A DNA stretch of 64,000 bases from Alterisphingorhabdus sp051668705 (GCF_051668705.1 NZ_CP196351.1:372001-436000), one strand, 5' to 3'. Counted from the first letter of the stretch, positions 54,043-63,968 are shown. The notes: generated by a model from the letters alone, not told the origin. Translations and numbers: made by a program.

Positions 54043-54494
54043 GTAATTCCGCACCTGCAAGGTCTCAGTCACGCTCTGCGGCACGGCTTGCTGCTGTTCA
54101 GGCCTTATATCAGCGCGAGATGGAAGCAACGGCCTTGCCGCGATTGTTGAAAGAATTTCACGATCATCGGCTAGGCCGAGAAATTGAAGATGCGCAATAT
54201 GCAGATGCAGAGATCGCTTTCTTTGACGATATTGTGCTGGGTACAGAGAAATATCATGAAGATATTGTTGAACATCTTAGTCTGCGATTAAGTGAGGGTT
54301 GGACTCTGGAACGGCTGGACAAGACCTTGGCGCAAATTTTGCGTGCCGGCGTTTATGAACTTCTCCACCGTAAGGATATCAACACCGCAACCGTGATAAA
54401 TGAATATGTCGATGTAGCGCATGCTTTTTTTGATGAGAAAGATGCCAAATTTGTTAATGGTATATTGGATGCTGTAGCCAAGGCCGTTCGTTAG
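54039..54494 (+). CDS. nusB: transcription antitermination factor NusB
   Basis: The product has 151 residues, a normal NusB length. It has ARLAAVQALYQREME near the N-terminus, LAQILRAGVYELLHRKDINT, and NEYVDVAHAFFDEKDAKFVNGILDAVAKA at the end. NusB acts with NusE in rRNA antitermination. Its start overlaps the hisD stop by 4 bp, which couples it to histidine genes. Confidence 0.96.
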   Translation: MSNSAPARSQSRSAARLAAVQALYQREMEATALPRLLKEFHDHRLGREIEDAQYADAEIAFFDDIVLGTEKYHEDIVEHLSLRLSEGWTLERLDKTLAQILRAGVYELLHRKDINTATVINEYVDVAHAFFDEKDAKFVNGILDAVAKAVR

Positions 54495-54522
54495 AAACCA
54501 CGCACCATAACAAGGGGTCGCT

Positions 54523-55458
54523 ATGCAGGATTTTTTTGATCGGATTGACCCTGAACTGCGCAGCGCCTTTCCGGCAGATGGGCCTGATATTACTACTCTG
54601 ATTTTGCGCGATGTCGCGGCTGCACGCTTGGCTTTGGCCAATGCGCGTGCGGACAATCTGAAAAATGTGCCAGCATTTGAGGGAGCCAAATCCCATAAAA
54701 GCATTGCGATGCAAGGCGGTGGAACGGCAGATTATATCTGTTTTGAAAAAACACCGGTTAAATTTGACGATTGTATTGTCATCTGGCTGCATGGTGGTGG
54801 CTATTTGCTGGGCAGTGCAGATGACCCTGCGGTCGGTCTTTTTGCCGACCTTGCTCCGATTATTTCGGTTGATTATGCCTTGGCGCCAGAGGCCCGTGCG
54901 CCCTTGGCAGCGCGGCAGGTCTGTGCCGTCATCCAGCATGTTGCCGACACCATGAAGCCGCGCAAAATTGCCCTAGCCGGTGCAAGCGCTGGTGGCGGGC
55001 TGGCGGCGAGTGCTGCCCTTATGAACCGTGATCTGCATGGGCCAGAGCTTGCGATTCAGCTTTTGCTCTATCCCATGATTGATGATCGCCATGACACGCC
55101 ATCTGGCCATTGGGAATTGCCGAACAGTATATGGAACAGAAATTTGTCGCTACATGCATGGTCTTTATACAGACCCGCAGATGATGCAGCCTGTCCGCCA
55201 AGTAAGGGCTACGCAGCCGCTACTTATGCGGATAATCTGAAAGACTTGCCGCCTGCCTATATTATGTGTGGTGATATGGATATTTTCTTGGATGAAAATC
55301 TCGCCTTTGCGGGGCGTTTGCGTGATGCAAATATTCCGGTCGAAACAGCGATTTATCCCGGTGCACCGCATGGGTTTAACGGCTTTGCGCCATATGCTCA
55401 GGTTAGCAAACGCGCCAATCTGGCCATGCGGCTGGCGATGGAACAGGCCCTTTCTTGA
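54523..55458 (+). CDS. alpha/beta hydrolase of the HSL (esterase/lipase) family
   Basis: The product has 311 residues. The HSL oxyanion motif HGGGYLLGS is at about residue 88, the nucleophile elbow is AGASAGGGLAAS, the Asp lies in CGDMDIFLDENLAF and the His in PGAPHGFNGFAPY. It is likely a carboxylesterase with an unknown substrate. It follows nusB by 28 bp on the same strand. Confidence 0.9.
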   Translation: MQDFFDRIDPELRSAFPADGPDITTLILRDVAAARLALANARADNLKNVPAFEGAKSHKSIAMQGGGTADYICFEKTPVKFDDCIVIWLHGGGYLLGSADDPAVGLFADLAPIISVDYALAPEARAPLAARQVCAVIQHVADTMKPRKIALAGASAGGGLAASAALMNRDLHGPELAIQLLLYPMIDDRHDTPSGHWELPNSIWNRNLSLHAWSLYRPADDAACPPSKGYAAATYADNLKDLPPAYIMCGDMDIFLDENLAFAGRLRDANIPVETAIYPGAPHGFNGFAPYAQVSKRANLAMRLAMEQALS

Positions 55459-55485
55459 TCGCCATGCCTATGTTAGGCGGCGTAT

Positions 55486-56442
55486 ATGCGTGACGAGACC
55501 GCCTTTATTGACGCACTGCGCGCACTGGCCCAGCATCCGGCGGCGCGGAATTTGCGCGATGATGCAGCGGTTTTGCCATTTGCAGGGCAGCAACTGGTCC
55601 TGACCCATGATATGATGGTAGAGGGTGTGCATTATCTGCCGGATAGTGACCCTGCCGACATTGCGTGGAAACTGGTCGCCACCAACATGTCTGATCTCGC
55701 TGCAAAAGGTGCCAGGCCTTTGGGTGTTTTGCTAGGGTATATTTTGGGCAATAGCGCGCAAGATAGTGCTTTTGCAAAAGCCTTGGGCGATGCGCTAAGC
55801 CATTATCACGTGCCGTTACTGGGCGGTGATACGGTGAGCGGGGGCAGGGCTGATACGCCGCGCAGTTTCGGCCTGACTGCGATAGGGGAAGCTCCAGCAT
55901 GCGGCGCACCATCTCGTCAAGGTGCAAAGCCTGGTGATAGCCTGTGCCTTTGCGGCTTTGTTGGTGATGCTATGTTAGGCTTTGAAGCCTTGCAGCGTGG
56001 GGAAGAGAGCGATCCTAAGCTGATACAGAGTTTTTTGCGGCCGCACGCATTGTTGCAAGAGGGGCAGAAACTTGCCCCTTTTGTCAGTGCAATGATGGAT
56101 GTGTCCGATGGCCTGTTAATCGATGCTTATCGTTTGGCAGAGGCCAGTGACGTGACTGTGCGGATTGATAGCCATGCCGTTCCGCTTTCATCACAGGCGG
56201 CGCATATGCTTGGTCAACTGAAGCAGAAAGATGCGCATACCAAGCGCAAGGCTATGCTGCGTTGGGGAGATGACTATGCCCTGTTATTCACAACCGCACA
56301 GCCAGAAAATCTGCCGGTTGAGGCCGTGGTGATTGGTGAGATTATACCGCGCGGTGATGGCCCCATACTATTGGATGGTCAGATAATTACCGACAATAGC
56401 GGACTAGGATATGTGCATAGTTGCGGTGACCGACAGGATTGA
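55486..56442 (+). CDS. thiL: thiamine-monophosphate kinase
   Basis: ThiL phosphorylates thiamine phosphate to TPP. The product has 318 residues, with the AIR-synthase-type fold: LRDDAAVLPFAGQQLVLTHD, MVEGVHYLPDS, GGDTVSGGRADT, DVSDGLLIDAYRLAEAS and RWGDDYALLFT. No TPP riboswitch precedes it. The window thus has thiC (riboswitch-controlled) and thiL in separate units. Confidence 0.96.
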   Translation: MRDETAFIDALRALAQHPAARNLRDDAAVLPFAGQQLVLTHDMMVEGVHYLPDSDPADIAWKLVATNMSDLAAKGARPLGVLLGYILGNSAQDSAFAKALGDALSHYHVPLLGGDTVSGGRADTPRSFGLTAIGEAPACGAPSRQGAKPGDSLCLCGFVGDAMLGFEALQRGEESDPKLIQSFLRPHALLQEGQKLAPFVSAMMDVSDGLLIDAYRLAEASDVTVRIDSHAVPLSSQAAHMLGQLKQKDAHTKRKAMLRWGDDYALLFTTAQPENLPVEAVVIGEIIPRGDGPILLDGQIITDNSGLGYVHSCGDRQD

Positions 56443-56556
56443 TCGGGGGACTATGAACAATAGGCTCTTGCCACTTTGCGCTTGCGTCTTATAACCCATT
56501 TTCAACCTTGTGGGGAAAAGCAGGGTAAACATAAATATTTGAAGGGGAAGCTGGGC

Positions 56557-58656
56557 ATGACAACTGTCTTGATAGCTATCATATGCGGGGCATTGGCCAT
56601 CGTATATGGTGTAATTACCAGCCGCCAGGTGCTGAATGCATCGGCCGGCAATGCAAAAATGCAAGAAATCGCAGGGGCAATTCAGGAAGGCGCACAAGCC
56701 TATCTTGGTCGCCAATATCGCACAATCGGCATCGTTGGTGTTGTGGTTGCTATTATCGTTGGCGCTACATTGGGGCCTATCTCTGCAATTGGTTTTCTGA
56801 TCGGCGCCGTGCTTTCGGGCGTTGCTGGTTATATCGGCATGAACATTTCTGTCCGGGCCAATGTCCGCACAGCGCAAGCGGCGAGTGAAAGCCTGCAATC
56901 GGGTTTGACCGTTGCCTTCCGCGCAGGTGCTGTGACCGGTATGTTGGTTGCTGGCCTTGCTTTGCTGGCCATTGCCGTATTCTTTTATGTACTTGTCGAA
57001 GTGATGGGCGATGCAGCCAATAGCCGCGAAGTGATTGACGCGTTGGTGGCCTTGGCCTTTGGTGCGTCGCTGATTTCTATCTTTGCGCGTCTTGGCGGCG
57101 GTATCTTTACCAAAGCTGCTGATGTTGGCGCCGATCTGGTGGGCAAGGTAGAGGCTGGCATTCCTGAGGATGATCCGCGTAATCCTGCTACTATCGCTGA
57201 TAATGTGGGTGACAATGTTGGTGACTGTGCCGGTATGGCCGCCGACTTGTTTGAAACATATGTTGTGACCGTTGGCGCAACCATGGTGTTGACGGCATTG
57301 CTGGTCACTGGTGTTGGTTCTGATACTTTGTTGCAGCTTATGGGCTTGCCACTGATTGTTGGCGGCGTATGCATCATCACTTCCATTATCGGAACCTATA
57401 TGGTCCGTCTTGGCTCCTCCAATAATATCATGGGCGCTTTGTATAAGGGCTTTATCACTACCGCGGTATTGTCTGTTCCGGCTATCTATTTCGCAACGGA
57501 CTATGCGCTCGGTGATATGACAACCACCTATACAGCAGGCGAAACCAGCTTTACCGGCATGGATCTGTTCTATTCCATGCTTGTTGGTCTGGTGCTTACC
57601 GGTTTGATTATCTGGATTACCGAATATTATACCGGCACCGAATATCGTCCTGTGCGTTCCATCGCTAAATCATCTGAAACCGGCCATGGCACCAATGTCA
57701 TTCAAGGCTTGGCGATTTCGCTGGAATCAACAGCATTGCCGACTTTGGTCATCGTGGTGGCGATTGTTGTCGCGTATCAATTGGCGGGCCTGATGGGCAT
57801 TGCTTTTGGTGCGACATCAATGCTTGCGCTGGCAGGCATGGTTGTGGCGCTGGACGCTTATGGCCCTGTCACTGACAATGCTGGCGGCATCGCCGAAATG
57901 TCAGAGCTTGACGAAAGCGTTCGGGACAAAACCGACGCGCTGGATGCTGTCGGCAACACCACAAAAGCGGTTACCAAAGGCTATGCCATTGGTTCTGCTG
58001 GACTGGCTGCGCTGGTGCTTTTCTCGGCCTATACGGCTGACTTGAAAGAGTTCTTCCCGAACCTTGAAGTGAGTTTCAGCCTTGAAAACCCTTATGTCAT
58101 TGTTGGCCTGTTGCTGGGCGCACTGCTGCCTTATCTGTTTGGCGCAATGGGCATGACCGCGGTTGGCCGTGCAGCGGGTGACGTGGTGAAAGATGTCCGT
58201 GCGCAATTTGCTGCTGATAAGGGCATTATGGATGGCACTAGCCGTCCGGATTATGCCCGTACAGTGGATTTGGTGACCAAGGCCGCGATCAAGGAAATGA
58301 TCATTCCATCATTGTTGCCGGTTCTGGCGCCGATTGTGGTCTATTTCGTGATCACAGCGGTTGCTGGGCAGGCAGAGGGCTTTGCGGCTCTTGGTGCCTT
58401 GCTGCTGGGCGTTATTATCTCTGGCATCTTTGTTGCCCTCTCGATGACAGCGGGCGGCGGTGCATGGGATAATGCCAAAAAATATATCGAAGATGGCAAT
58501 CATGGCGGCAAAGGTTCAGAGGCGCATAAAGCGGCTGTGACCGGCGATACTGTGGGTGACCCGTATAAAGATACGGCCGGCCCTGCGGTTAACCCAATGA
58601 TCAAGATCACAAATATTGTGGCCTTGCTCCTCTTGGCTGCTTTAGCTGCTGGCTAA
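56557..58656 (+). CDS. hppA: K+-independent H+-translocating membrane pyrophosphatase
   Basis: This enzyme couples pyrophosphate hydrolysis to proton pumping. The product has 699 residues and 14-16 hydrophobic segments. The start at 56557 has GAAGGGGAAGCTGGGC upstream. Substrate-site motifs are in DVGADLVGKVEAGIPEDDPR, DNVGDNVGDCAGMAADLFE, DAYGPVTDNAGG and the late GDTVGDPYKDTAGPA. GNTTKAVTKG carries a Lys where the K+-dependent class has Ala (GNTTAA), so this is the K+-independent type. A terminator follows the stop. Confidence 0.97.
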   Translation: MTTVLIAIICGALAIVYGVITSRQVLNASAGNAKMQEIAGAIQEGAQAYLGRQYRTIGIVGVVVAIIVGATLGPISAIGFLIGAVLSGVAGYIGMNISVRANVRTAQAASESLQSGLTVAFRAGAVTGMLVAGLALLAIAVFFYVLVEVMGDAANSREVIDALVALAFGASLISIFARLGGGIFTKAADVGADLVGKVEAGIPEDDPRNPATIADNVGDNVGDCAGMAADLFETYVVTVGATMVLTALLVTGVGSDTLLQLMGLPLIVGGVCIITSIIGTYMVRLGSSNNIMGALYKGFITTAVLSVPAIYFATDYALGDMTTTYTAGETSFTGMDLFYSMLVGLVLTGLIIWITEYYTGTEYRPVRSIAKSSETGHGTNVIQGLAISLESTALPTLVIVVAIVVAYQLAGLMGIAFGATSMLALAGMVVALDAYGPVTDNAGGIAEMSELDESVRDKTDALDAVGNTTKAVTKGYAIGSAGLAALVLFSAYTADLKEFFPNLEVSFSLENPYVIVGLLLGALLPYLFGAMGMTAVGRAAGDVVKDVRAQFAADKGIMDGTSRPDYARTVDLVTKAAIKEMIIPSLLPVLAPIVVYFVITAVAGQAEGFAALGALLLGVIISGIFVALSMTAGGGAWDNAKKYIEDGNHGGKGSEAHKAAVTGDTVGDPYKDTAGPAVNPMIKITNIVALLLLAALAAG

Positions 58657-58697
58657 TTGGCATTTTGTGGCTGCATTGATGCGGCCTGAAAATTAAG

Positions 58698-58732
58698 AAA
58701 ACCCCGGTTGGCCTATCGCTGCCGGGGTTTTT
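58698..58732. terminator. rho-independent terminator after hppA
   Basis: AAAACCCCGG (58698-58707) and CCGGGGTTTTT (58722-58732) form a GC stem with a T run. It serves hppA and, by the A tract on the other strand, possibly the convergent TonB receptor gene. Confidence 0.85.
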
Positions 58733-58811
58733 CTTTTGTGATATGTTGTGTTGGTCGAACCTATTGAAGGAACGATTGCAAATATGAGGAAGGTCATCAT
58801 CCTAGATTGAA

Positions 58812-61592
58812 TCAGAACCGTTTGCGCCAGCTTAATTCGACGAAGCGGCCGATGGGATCGCGAAATCCGGGTTGAAATTGCAGTGGTACATTACCGTCCT
58901 GGTCGCGTACATCCTGCTGTGCGTCAAACAGGTTGTTGACACGCAGGGCAAGGCGGCTGCCTCTTAGGAAGGGCAGTGCAGAGACAATTTTTTCTCTATT
59001 GTCGAAATTCAAAAAAGCGCGCAGGTTGAAAGTCGCAATCGCACCAAAGTCGAGTGTTGGTGATGCAGCATTGATACCGCCACCATCAACATTGCTCGGC
59101 CCTTGAAAATCGCCTGATACGCGAAAGCCCAGACCATCTTTAAACCATCCGCCCTGTAGCTCAACACTGTGGCGAATTGCCCCTGCTGCACCGCCTACGG
59201 ACGAGCCATTAAGCAGGTCCAATGTGGGAACACCCGGCGCAATCAATACGCTCTCGGTGAAGCGGATGCGGTGAAATGCCGAAATATTCCAGCGACCGCG
59301 ACCTGGCTGCGAACCAAAAAAGCCGCGCCGTGGCTGCCGCCCTGCAGCAGCATTTTGATTTGTGGGTGAGCGGCCTTGTGCTTGGCCATTTTCGCCCTGC
59401 GGCTGTGCATTTGCGCCATCGGTGTTGGTCTGCGCAGTATTGGCTGTCTCTTCAGCGGGCTGCGTGCCTGTCTGCTGGTTATTTGTAGCAGGCTGTGATC
59501 CGTTACCTTGCACGGCATTGCCGCCTGGTCTGCCGCCTCTGTTGCTATTGGCGGCTCTTCCACTTGTCGCTTGCGGTCTGGCTCCGGGCCGTCCTCTGCC
59601 GCCAAAGCCACCGGGCCCGCCTCTTGGTCCAAATTGTTTGAAAAAGATAACGCCATAGCGCAGGCTGTCGCTACGTACTTCGCTGAAATTCACTGCGCGG
59701 CGGTCAAGGCTGACCAATGTACCGGCACCATCTCGCACGATGCGATCAGGAAAGGCTGCTTCAATTTCGGGTGTGAATGTTGGAAAGCCAGCGACAGTAT
59801 CAAAACTGCGGTTGCGGAAAAATTCTATATTGAAATTCAGGCCGCGGATTGTGCTGGGCCGCCAATTTGCGCTGATGCGAATGTCGCGCTGTTCTTCCTG
59901 TTCCAAGTCAGAATTACCGCCCGATATGATAGTGGCGAGAACGGTTTCATTATTTGTGAAGTCGAAAACGGGCACGTTGGGCGTGACAATGACCGGGTTG
60001 CCAAGCTGGCTGATCGATGGAGCGGCTTCAGTGCGGATAAAACCGGCTTGAAAAGACAGAGACTCTGTCGGCCCCCAATTCACCCCGAAGCCATAATTTA
60101 TGAGGCCGCCAACATCGCTAAGGTCGCGATAGCCGATATTGCCATTAAGCGATAACGCGCCAATTGCCGGCACCACGCCATCGCGCTCTGATAACGGGAT
60201 GGTGATATTGGCGCTGCCCGATAATGCTGTGCGGTTCAGACTGGCTGAAGAGGCAATACCTGCCACCAAATTGTCTGTATCCAGCGTGATATCAACCAGT
60301 CCGGCATTGAGCGTCAGATTGACCGGTCCAGAGGGAAGATAGGCGATGGCGGTGCGTGTATTGGCGTTAAGGGTGAGTGTTTCCAATATGCTTTCGGCAA
60401 AATCTAACCCAGGCGGCGGCAAATCTGCGCCAAAATCAGCCGCTAATGGGTTAAGCGCACCTGCATTGATTTGGGCCTGCAAATCATCAAAAGTGGCGGG
60501 TTGGTCGATGATGGTATCTGTTTCTAACCGCTGGTAATCGGCGTTGAGGGACCAGCTGCTCCGTTTGATATTGCCTGATAGGGCGGCGCTGGCTGCAAAT
60601 GTTTGCGTATTGGTTTGCTGTTCCAATGGCCTAGGCGCCAATAATGTCCGCAATATCGTTTGATCGCTGCCACTGTCATTGAACGGGCTGGTTGCTGGCA
60701 GATCCAAAACCGTGCTGTTAAGACCATTCAGGCCTAGGCTGTTGCTATCGGTAAAGCTGGCGTTGAGTTGAAGCCTTGTGGCTGTCGCAATCTCTTTGCC
60801 ATAGCTGGCATTGATCTCAATTGTCTCATTTTCTGGCAAAAGCGTGCGAAAGGCACCCAGATTATCAGGGTCCGATGCAACCAGTTGATCGGCATCCGGT
60901 TGGTCAGGCTGAATGATATTGCGCGCGGCTTCGGTCAATTGCGTGCTGCGGCTATATTCAGCATCGAGATTTAATCGCCCGCCTTTGCTGATGCGGGTTA
61001 GTGTGCCTTCAATCTCACCGGCTCCGCGACCACCTTTTGTGGCCCCGCCATATTCCACTTCGCCGGTAAAAGCAGAGAAGTTATCGACCAGAATGAAATT
61101 GATAACACGTTGGTCTGCATCAAAACCATATTGCAGGGCCAGTTCTTCAGGGAACACCTGAACGCGCTGAATGGCTTCTGGTGGCAGATCACGCAATTCG
61201 CGAAAACTGGAAATTCTCTGCCCGTTGAGCAGGAATATGGGCTGCCCCGTGCCGCGCCCGCGTCCTGAATTGGTTTGTGGCGAAATGGCGGCAACCAATT
61301 CTTCAATTGAACCGACGCCAAAACTCGCAATATCCCCGGCATCCAATTCCTGCAGTGGGGCTATATTGGTATCCACTGCCCCGCGCACAGCCCGAACGAT
61401 GATGCTGCCATCATTGGCGACATTGTCCCCGCTGTCCGAGTCATCATTATCACGCTCATTGTCATTATCATCTTGTGCGGGCGTGCTGCTGTCACCATCT
61501 TGCTGATAGGCGTAAAGACCGGTCCCCGTGCTCAAAGCGGGCAGCGTTAGCGACAAGGTAGCGTATCGCATTAAGGTTTTTGTAGTGCGCAT
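58812..61592 (-). CDS. TonB-dependent outer-membrane receptor with a low-complexity insert
   Basis: The product has 926 residues. A signal peptide precedes an Asp/Asn/Ser-rich linker (DDNDNERDNDDSDSGDN). The plug domain contains GTGQPIFLLNGQRISSFREL and PEAIQRVQVFPEELALQYG. A long beta-barrel follows, ending RFVELSWRKRF with the terminal Phe used by the BAM complex. About residues 650-770 are a Gly/Arg/Asn/Gln-rich low-complexity stretch inserted in the barrel, probably in an extracellular loop. The substrate is unknown. No TonB, ExbB or substrate gene is adjacent. The upstream gap of about 200 bp is shared with the divergent infA. Confidence 0.9.
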   Translation of the reverse strand: MRTTKTLMRYATLSLTLPALSTGTGLYAYQQDGDSSTPAQDDNDNERDNDDSDSGDNVANDGSIIVRAVRGAVDTNIAPLQELDAGDIASFGVGSIEELVAAISPQTNSGRGRGTGQPIFLLNGQRISSFRELRDLPPEAIQRVQVFPEELALQYGFDADQRVINFILVDNFSAFTGEVEYGGATKGGRGAGEIEGTLTRISKGGRLNLDAEYSRSTQLTEAARNIIQPDQPDADQLVASDPDNLGAFRTLLPENETIEINASYGKEIATATRLQLNASFTDSNSLGLNGLNSTVLDLPATSPFNDSGSDQTILRTLLAPRPLEQQTNTQTFAASAALSGNIKRSSWSLNADYQRLETDTIIDQPATFDDLQAQINAGALNPLAADFGADLPPPGLDFAESILETLTLNANTRTAIAYLPSGPVNLTLNAGLVDITLDTDNLVAGIASSASLNRTALSGSANITIPLSERDGVVPAIGALSLNGNIGYRDLSDVGGLINYGFGVNWGPTESLSFQAGFIRTEAAPSISQLGNPVIVTPNVPVFDFTNNETVLATIISGGNSDLEQEEQRDIRISANWRPSTIRGLNFNIEFFRNRSFDTVAGFPTFTPEIEAAFPDRIVRDGAGTLVSLDRRAVNFSEVRSDSLRYGVIFFKQFGPRGGPGGFGGRGRPGARPQATSGRAANSNRGGRPGGNAVQGNGSQPATNNQQTGTQPAEETANTAQTNTDGANAQPQGENGQAQGRSPTNQNAAAGRQPRRGFFGSQPGRGRWNISAFHRIRFTESVLIAPGVPTLDLLNGSSVGGAAGAIRHSVELQGGWFKDGLGFRVSGDFQGPSNVDGGGINAASPTLDFGAIATFNLRAFLNFDNREKIVSALPFLRGSRLALRVNNLFDAQQDVRDQDGNVPLQFQPGFRDPIGRFVELSWRKRF

Positions 61593-61798
61593 GTTAGAGC
61601 ATTTGGGGGTAATTGGTGCTTATGCAAGCGGCTCAGTGTATCAAATTGTCGTTTTGTATTCGGCAATCATGGTTCATTGCGACTTACCAATAAATAGCGC
61701 GACTTAGTTTGCATGGTAAAGCGCTTTGCAATTTTGAACATGTACCGCTATGGGCATGTCCGAACAGACATTCCAATTACGGGAAATTTATAAAGCAT

Positions 61799-62017
61799 AT
61801 GGCGAAAGAAGAACTTCTGGAAATGCGCGGCACTGTGGTGGAATTGCTCCCCAATGCCATGTTTCGTGTGAAGCTAGAAAATGATCATGAAATATTGGGG
61901 CATACTGCGGGCAAAATGCGTAAGAACAGAATTCGCGTTTTGGTTGGCGATGATGTGCTTGTTGAGCTGACACCCTATGACCTGACCAAAGGTCGTATAA
62001 CCTATCGTTTCAAATAA
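61799..62017 (+). CDS. infA: translation initiation factor IF-1
   Basis: The product has 72 residues, the exact family size. The start at 61799 follows AAATTTATAAAGCAT. The S1-like OB fold is complete: KEELLEMRGTVVELLPNAMF, EILGHTAGKMRKNRIRVLVGD and LTPYDLTKGRITYRFK. The longer frame upstream is not coding. maf follows after 8 bp. Confidence 0.97.
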   Translation: MAKEELLEMRGTVVELLPNAMFRVKLENDHEILGHTAGKMRKNRIRVLVGDDVLVELTPYDLTKGRITYRFK

Positions 62018-62025
62018 TCACGGCT

Positions 62026-62646
62026 ATGCCGATGTCGCTTGACGATAGCGCGGCAGATTGCCCAGCCAGATTATTGGTATTGGCTTCGGCCAGTCCGCGT
62101 CGCCGTGATTTGCTGGCGCGGATCAATGTGGTCCCTGACCATATATGTCCCGCAGATATTGATGAGACTCCGGCAAAAGGCGAATTGCCGCGTCCCTATG
62201 CCATACGCATGGCGCAAGAAAAGGCCGCTGCTGCTCATCTGAATGATCCATGCTGGATATTGGCAGGAGACACGGTTGTCGCTGCTGGCCGCAGAATATT
62301 GCCAAAAACCGAAACCGAGGATGAGGCCCTGCAATGTCTGGAGATATTATCCGGCCGCCGCCACCATGTACTGACCTCAATATGCGTTCGCTGCCCTGAT
62401 GGACGGCTTTTGAGCGGGCTTAGCGATACTATTGTGCAGTTTAAGCGGCTTAGTCGCAGCGAGATTGCGCAATATCTTGCAACTGGTGAGTGGCAGGGCA
62501 AGGCTGGCGGCTATGCCATTCAGGGCTTTGCCGAAGCCTTTGTGAAGCGTCTGTCCGGCAGTCATAGCGGCGTCATGGGGTTGCCCCTGCTGGAAGCGCG
62601 CAATCTGCTGATCAGCAGTGGTTATCTGGCAAGTACAGACTTATGA
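62026..62646 (+). CDS. maf: Maf-family nucleotide pyrophosphatase
   Basis: The product has 206 residues. Maf proteins hydrolyse non-canonical or specific nucleoside triphosphates. The signature is LLVLASASPRRRDLLAR, followed by AGDTVVAAGRRILPKTE and GKAGGYAIQGFAEAFVKRLSGSHSGVMGLPL. ATG 62032 is an alternative start. The stop overlaps the RNase E/G-like gene's start by 4 bp. Confidence 0.95.
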   Translation: MPMSLDDSAADCPARLLVLASASPRRRDLLARINVVPDHICPADIDETPAKGELPRPYAIRMAQEKAAAAHLNDPCWILAGDTVVAAGRRILPKTETEDEALQCLEILSGRRHHVLTSICVRCPDGRLLSGLSDTIVQFKRLSRSEIAQYLATGEWQGKAGGYAIQGFAEAFVKRLSGSHSGVMGLPLLEARNLLISSGYLASTDL

Positions 62647-63671
62647 GCAGCCACTGGCTGATAGAAAAGGGCATTGGTGAAGACCGTGCCATATTGCTGC
62701 ACAATAATCATATTATCGCGGCGCGGGTGCGGCGGCATGCTGGTGGCCCGTTTGCCGGTGCGATTGTCGCTGGGCGGTTGAAGCTCCATAACAGTCCGCA
62801 ACTGGTGACCGAAGATGATATTGTGATCGCGTTAGACGGACCACTTAATGGCCTTAGCGAAGGCGCGCTTTGCCATGCCCGGATAGTGCGAGAGGCTGTG
62901 GGTGAAGCTAGCGGCACATATAAGCGCAGCAAACCGCCAAGAGGGCGCTTGGTCGAGAGTGATGTCACGCAGCCTGCACCTGACTTACAGGAGGTGCTCG
63001 GGAGTGGGCACCCTGTCCACACGCATATTCTGGCACCATTGCCTGCCCCTGATGCCTTGGCGCAGGCTGGATGGGATATGCTGGTTGAACAGGCAAGCTC
63101 TGGCATCATAGTTTTTGCCGAGGGGCGGCTGATTGTCTCGCCGACACCTGGTATGACGGTGATGGATGTCGACTCTAGCGCTGCCAGCCGCAGCAATATG
63201 GTTCAACTGGCGAAATCCGCAGCGGTTGAAGCGGCAAAAACCATTATGCGCTGTGATATAGGCGGGACGATCGCAATAGATTTTCCCACCATAGAAGCAC
63301 GGGCCGACCGGCAAAATGTTGCGGCCTGTTTCGATGCGCATATGTTGGGTGATTTTGAGCGTACGGCTATTAACGGTTTTGGCCTGATGCAAATCGTACG
63401 GAGGCGGGAACGTCCTTCATTGGTGGAGCTGTTCCAGCTGGCACCAGTGAAAAGCGCTTTGCTGGCCCTGCTGCGCCGTGCACAGCGGCATCAAAATTTG
63501 CATGACCATGCTTTGGTGGTTGATGGTGAGGGGCACAAAATGTTGCAGGCCAATCCATTGTGGATGGAAGAATTGCAACGGGTGACCGGCACCGCGCCGC
63601 GCATTATGACTGGTGCATCCGGCCCTGATGATTACCGGATAGCCCCGACCACATCGCACATTCAGGCCTGA
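62643..63671 (+). CDS. short RNase E/G-family protein
   Basis: The product has 342 residues, far shorter than RNase E or G. The catalytic core region is seen in RCDIGGTIAIDFPTIEARADR (with the Asp that parallels RNase E Asp303) and in DFERTAINGFGLMQIVRRRERPSL (parallel to Asp346 and the SRFGLLEMSRQR motif). There is no CPxCxG zinc link and no C-terminal scaffold. The S1 part is weak (AGAIVAGRLKLHNS). It may cleave RNA as a minimal enzyme. The location between maf and yacG is a conserved arrangement in sphingomonads as I recall it. Confidence 0.78.
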   Translation: MSSHWLIEKGIGEDRAILLHNNHIIAARVRRHAGGPFAGAIVAGRLKLHNSPQLVTEDDIVIALDGPLNGLSEGALCHARIVREAVGEASGTYKRSKPPRGRLVESDVTQPAPDLQEVLGSGHPVHTHILAPLPAPDALAQAGWDMLVEQASSGIIVFAEGRLIVSPTPGMTVMDVDSSAASRSNMVQLAKSAAVEAAKTIMRCDIGGTIAIDFPTIEARADRQNVAACFDAHMLGDFERTAINGFGLMQIVRRRERPSLVELFQLAPVKSALLALLRRAQRHQNLHDHALVVDGEGHKMLQANPLWMEELQRVTGTAPRIMTGASGPDDYRIAPTTSHIQA

Positions 63672-63673
63672 CC

Positions 63674-63847
63674 ATGACCAAAAGAAGAAACTGCCCCTTA
63701 TGCAAAAAGCCTGTGGCTCAGGAATTTCAATCATTTTGCTCGCGCGGCTGCCGAGATAAAGATCTGCTGAAATGGTTTGGTGAAGACTATAGCGTGCCCG
63801 GCGAGCCAGCCATGATTCCAGACCCTGAAGCCGATGGTCTGGACTAA
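63674..63847 (+). CDS. yacG: DNA gyrase inhibitor YacG, zinc ribbon
   Basis: This 57-residue protein begins 3 bp after the preceding stop. The zinc ligands are in MTKRRNCPLCKKPV and QSFCSRGCRDKDLLKWFGEDY, the CPxC...FCSxxC pattern of YacG, with the DL-x-x-W motif. YacG binds GyrB and inhibits gyrase. It is too short for a long ORF screen, but all landmarks are present. Confidence 0.93.
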   Translation: MTKRRNCPLCKKPVAQEFQSFCSRGCRDKDLLKWFGEDYSVPGEPAMIPDPEADGLD

Positions 63848-63968
63848 ATTGAGCATTGATTAAGATAATGCACAATCGAAGATATTTCTGGCTGGACAAT
63901 GTGGGTATGCCGCGCCTATAGGCATCGCTCATTGTTCGAGAATGGGTTTTGATAACCATCCTCAATTC

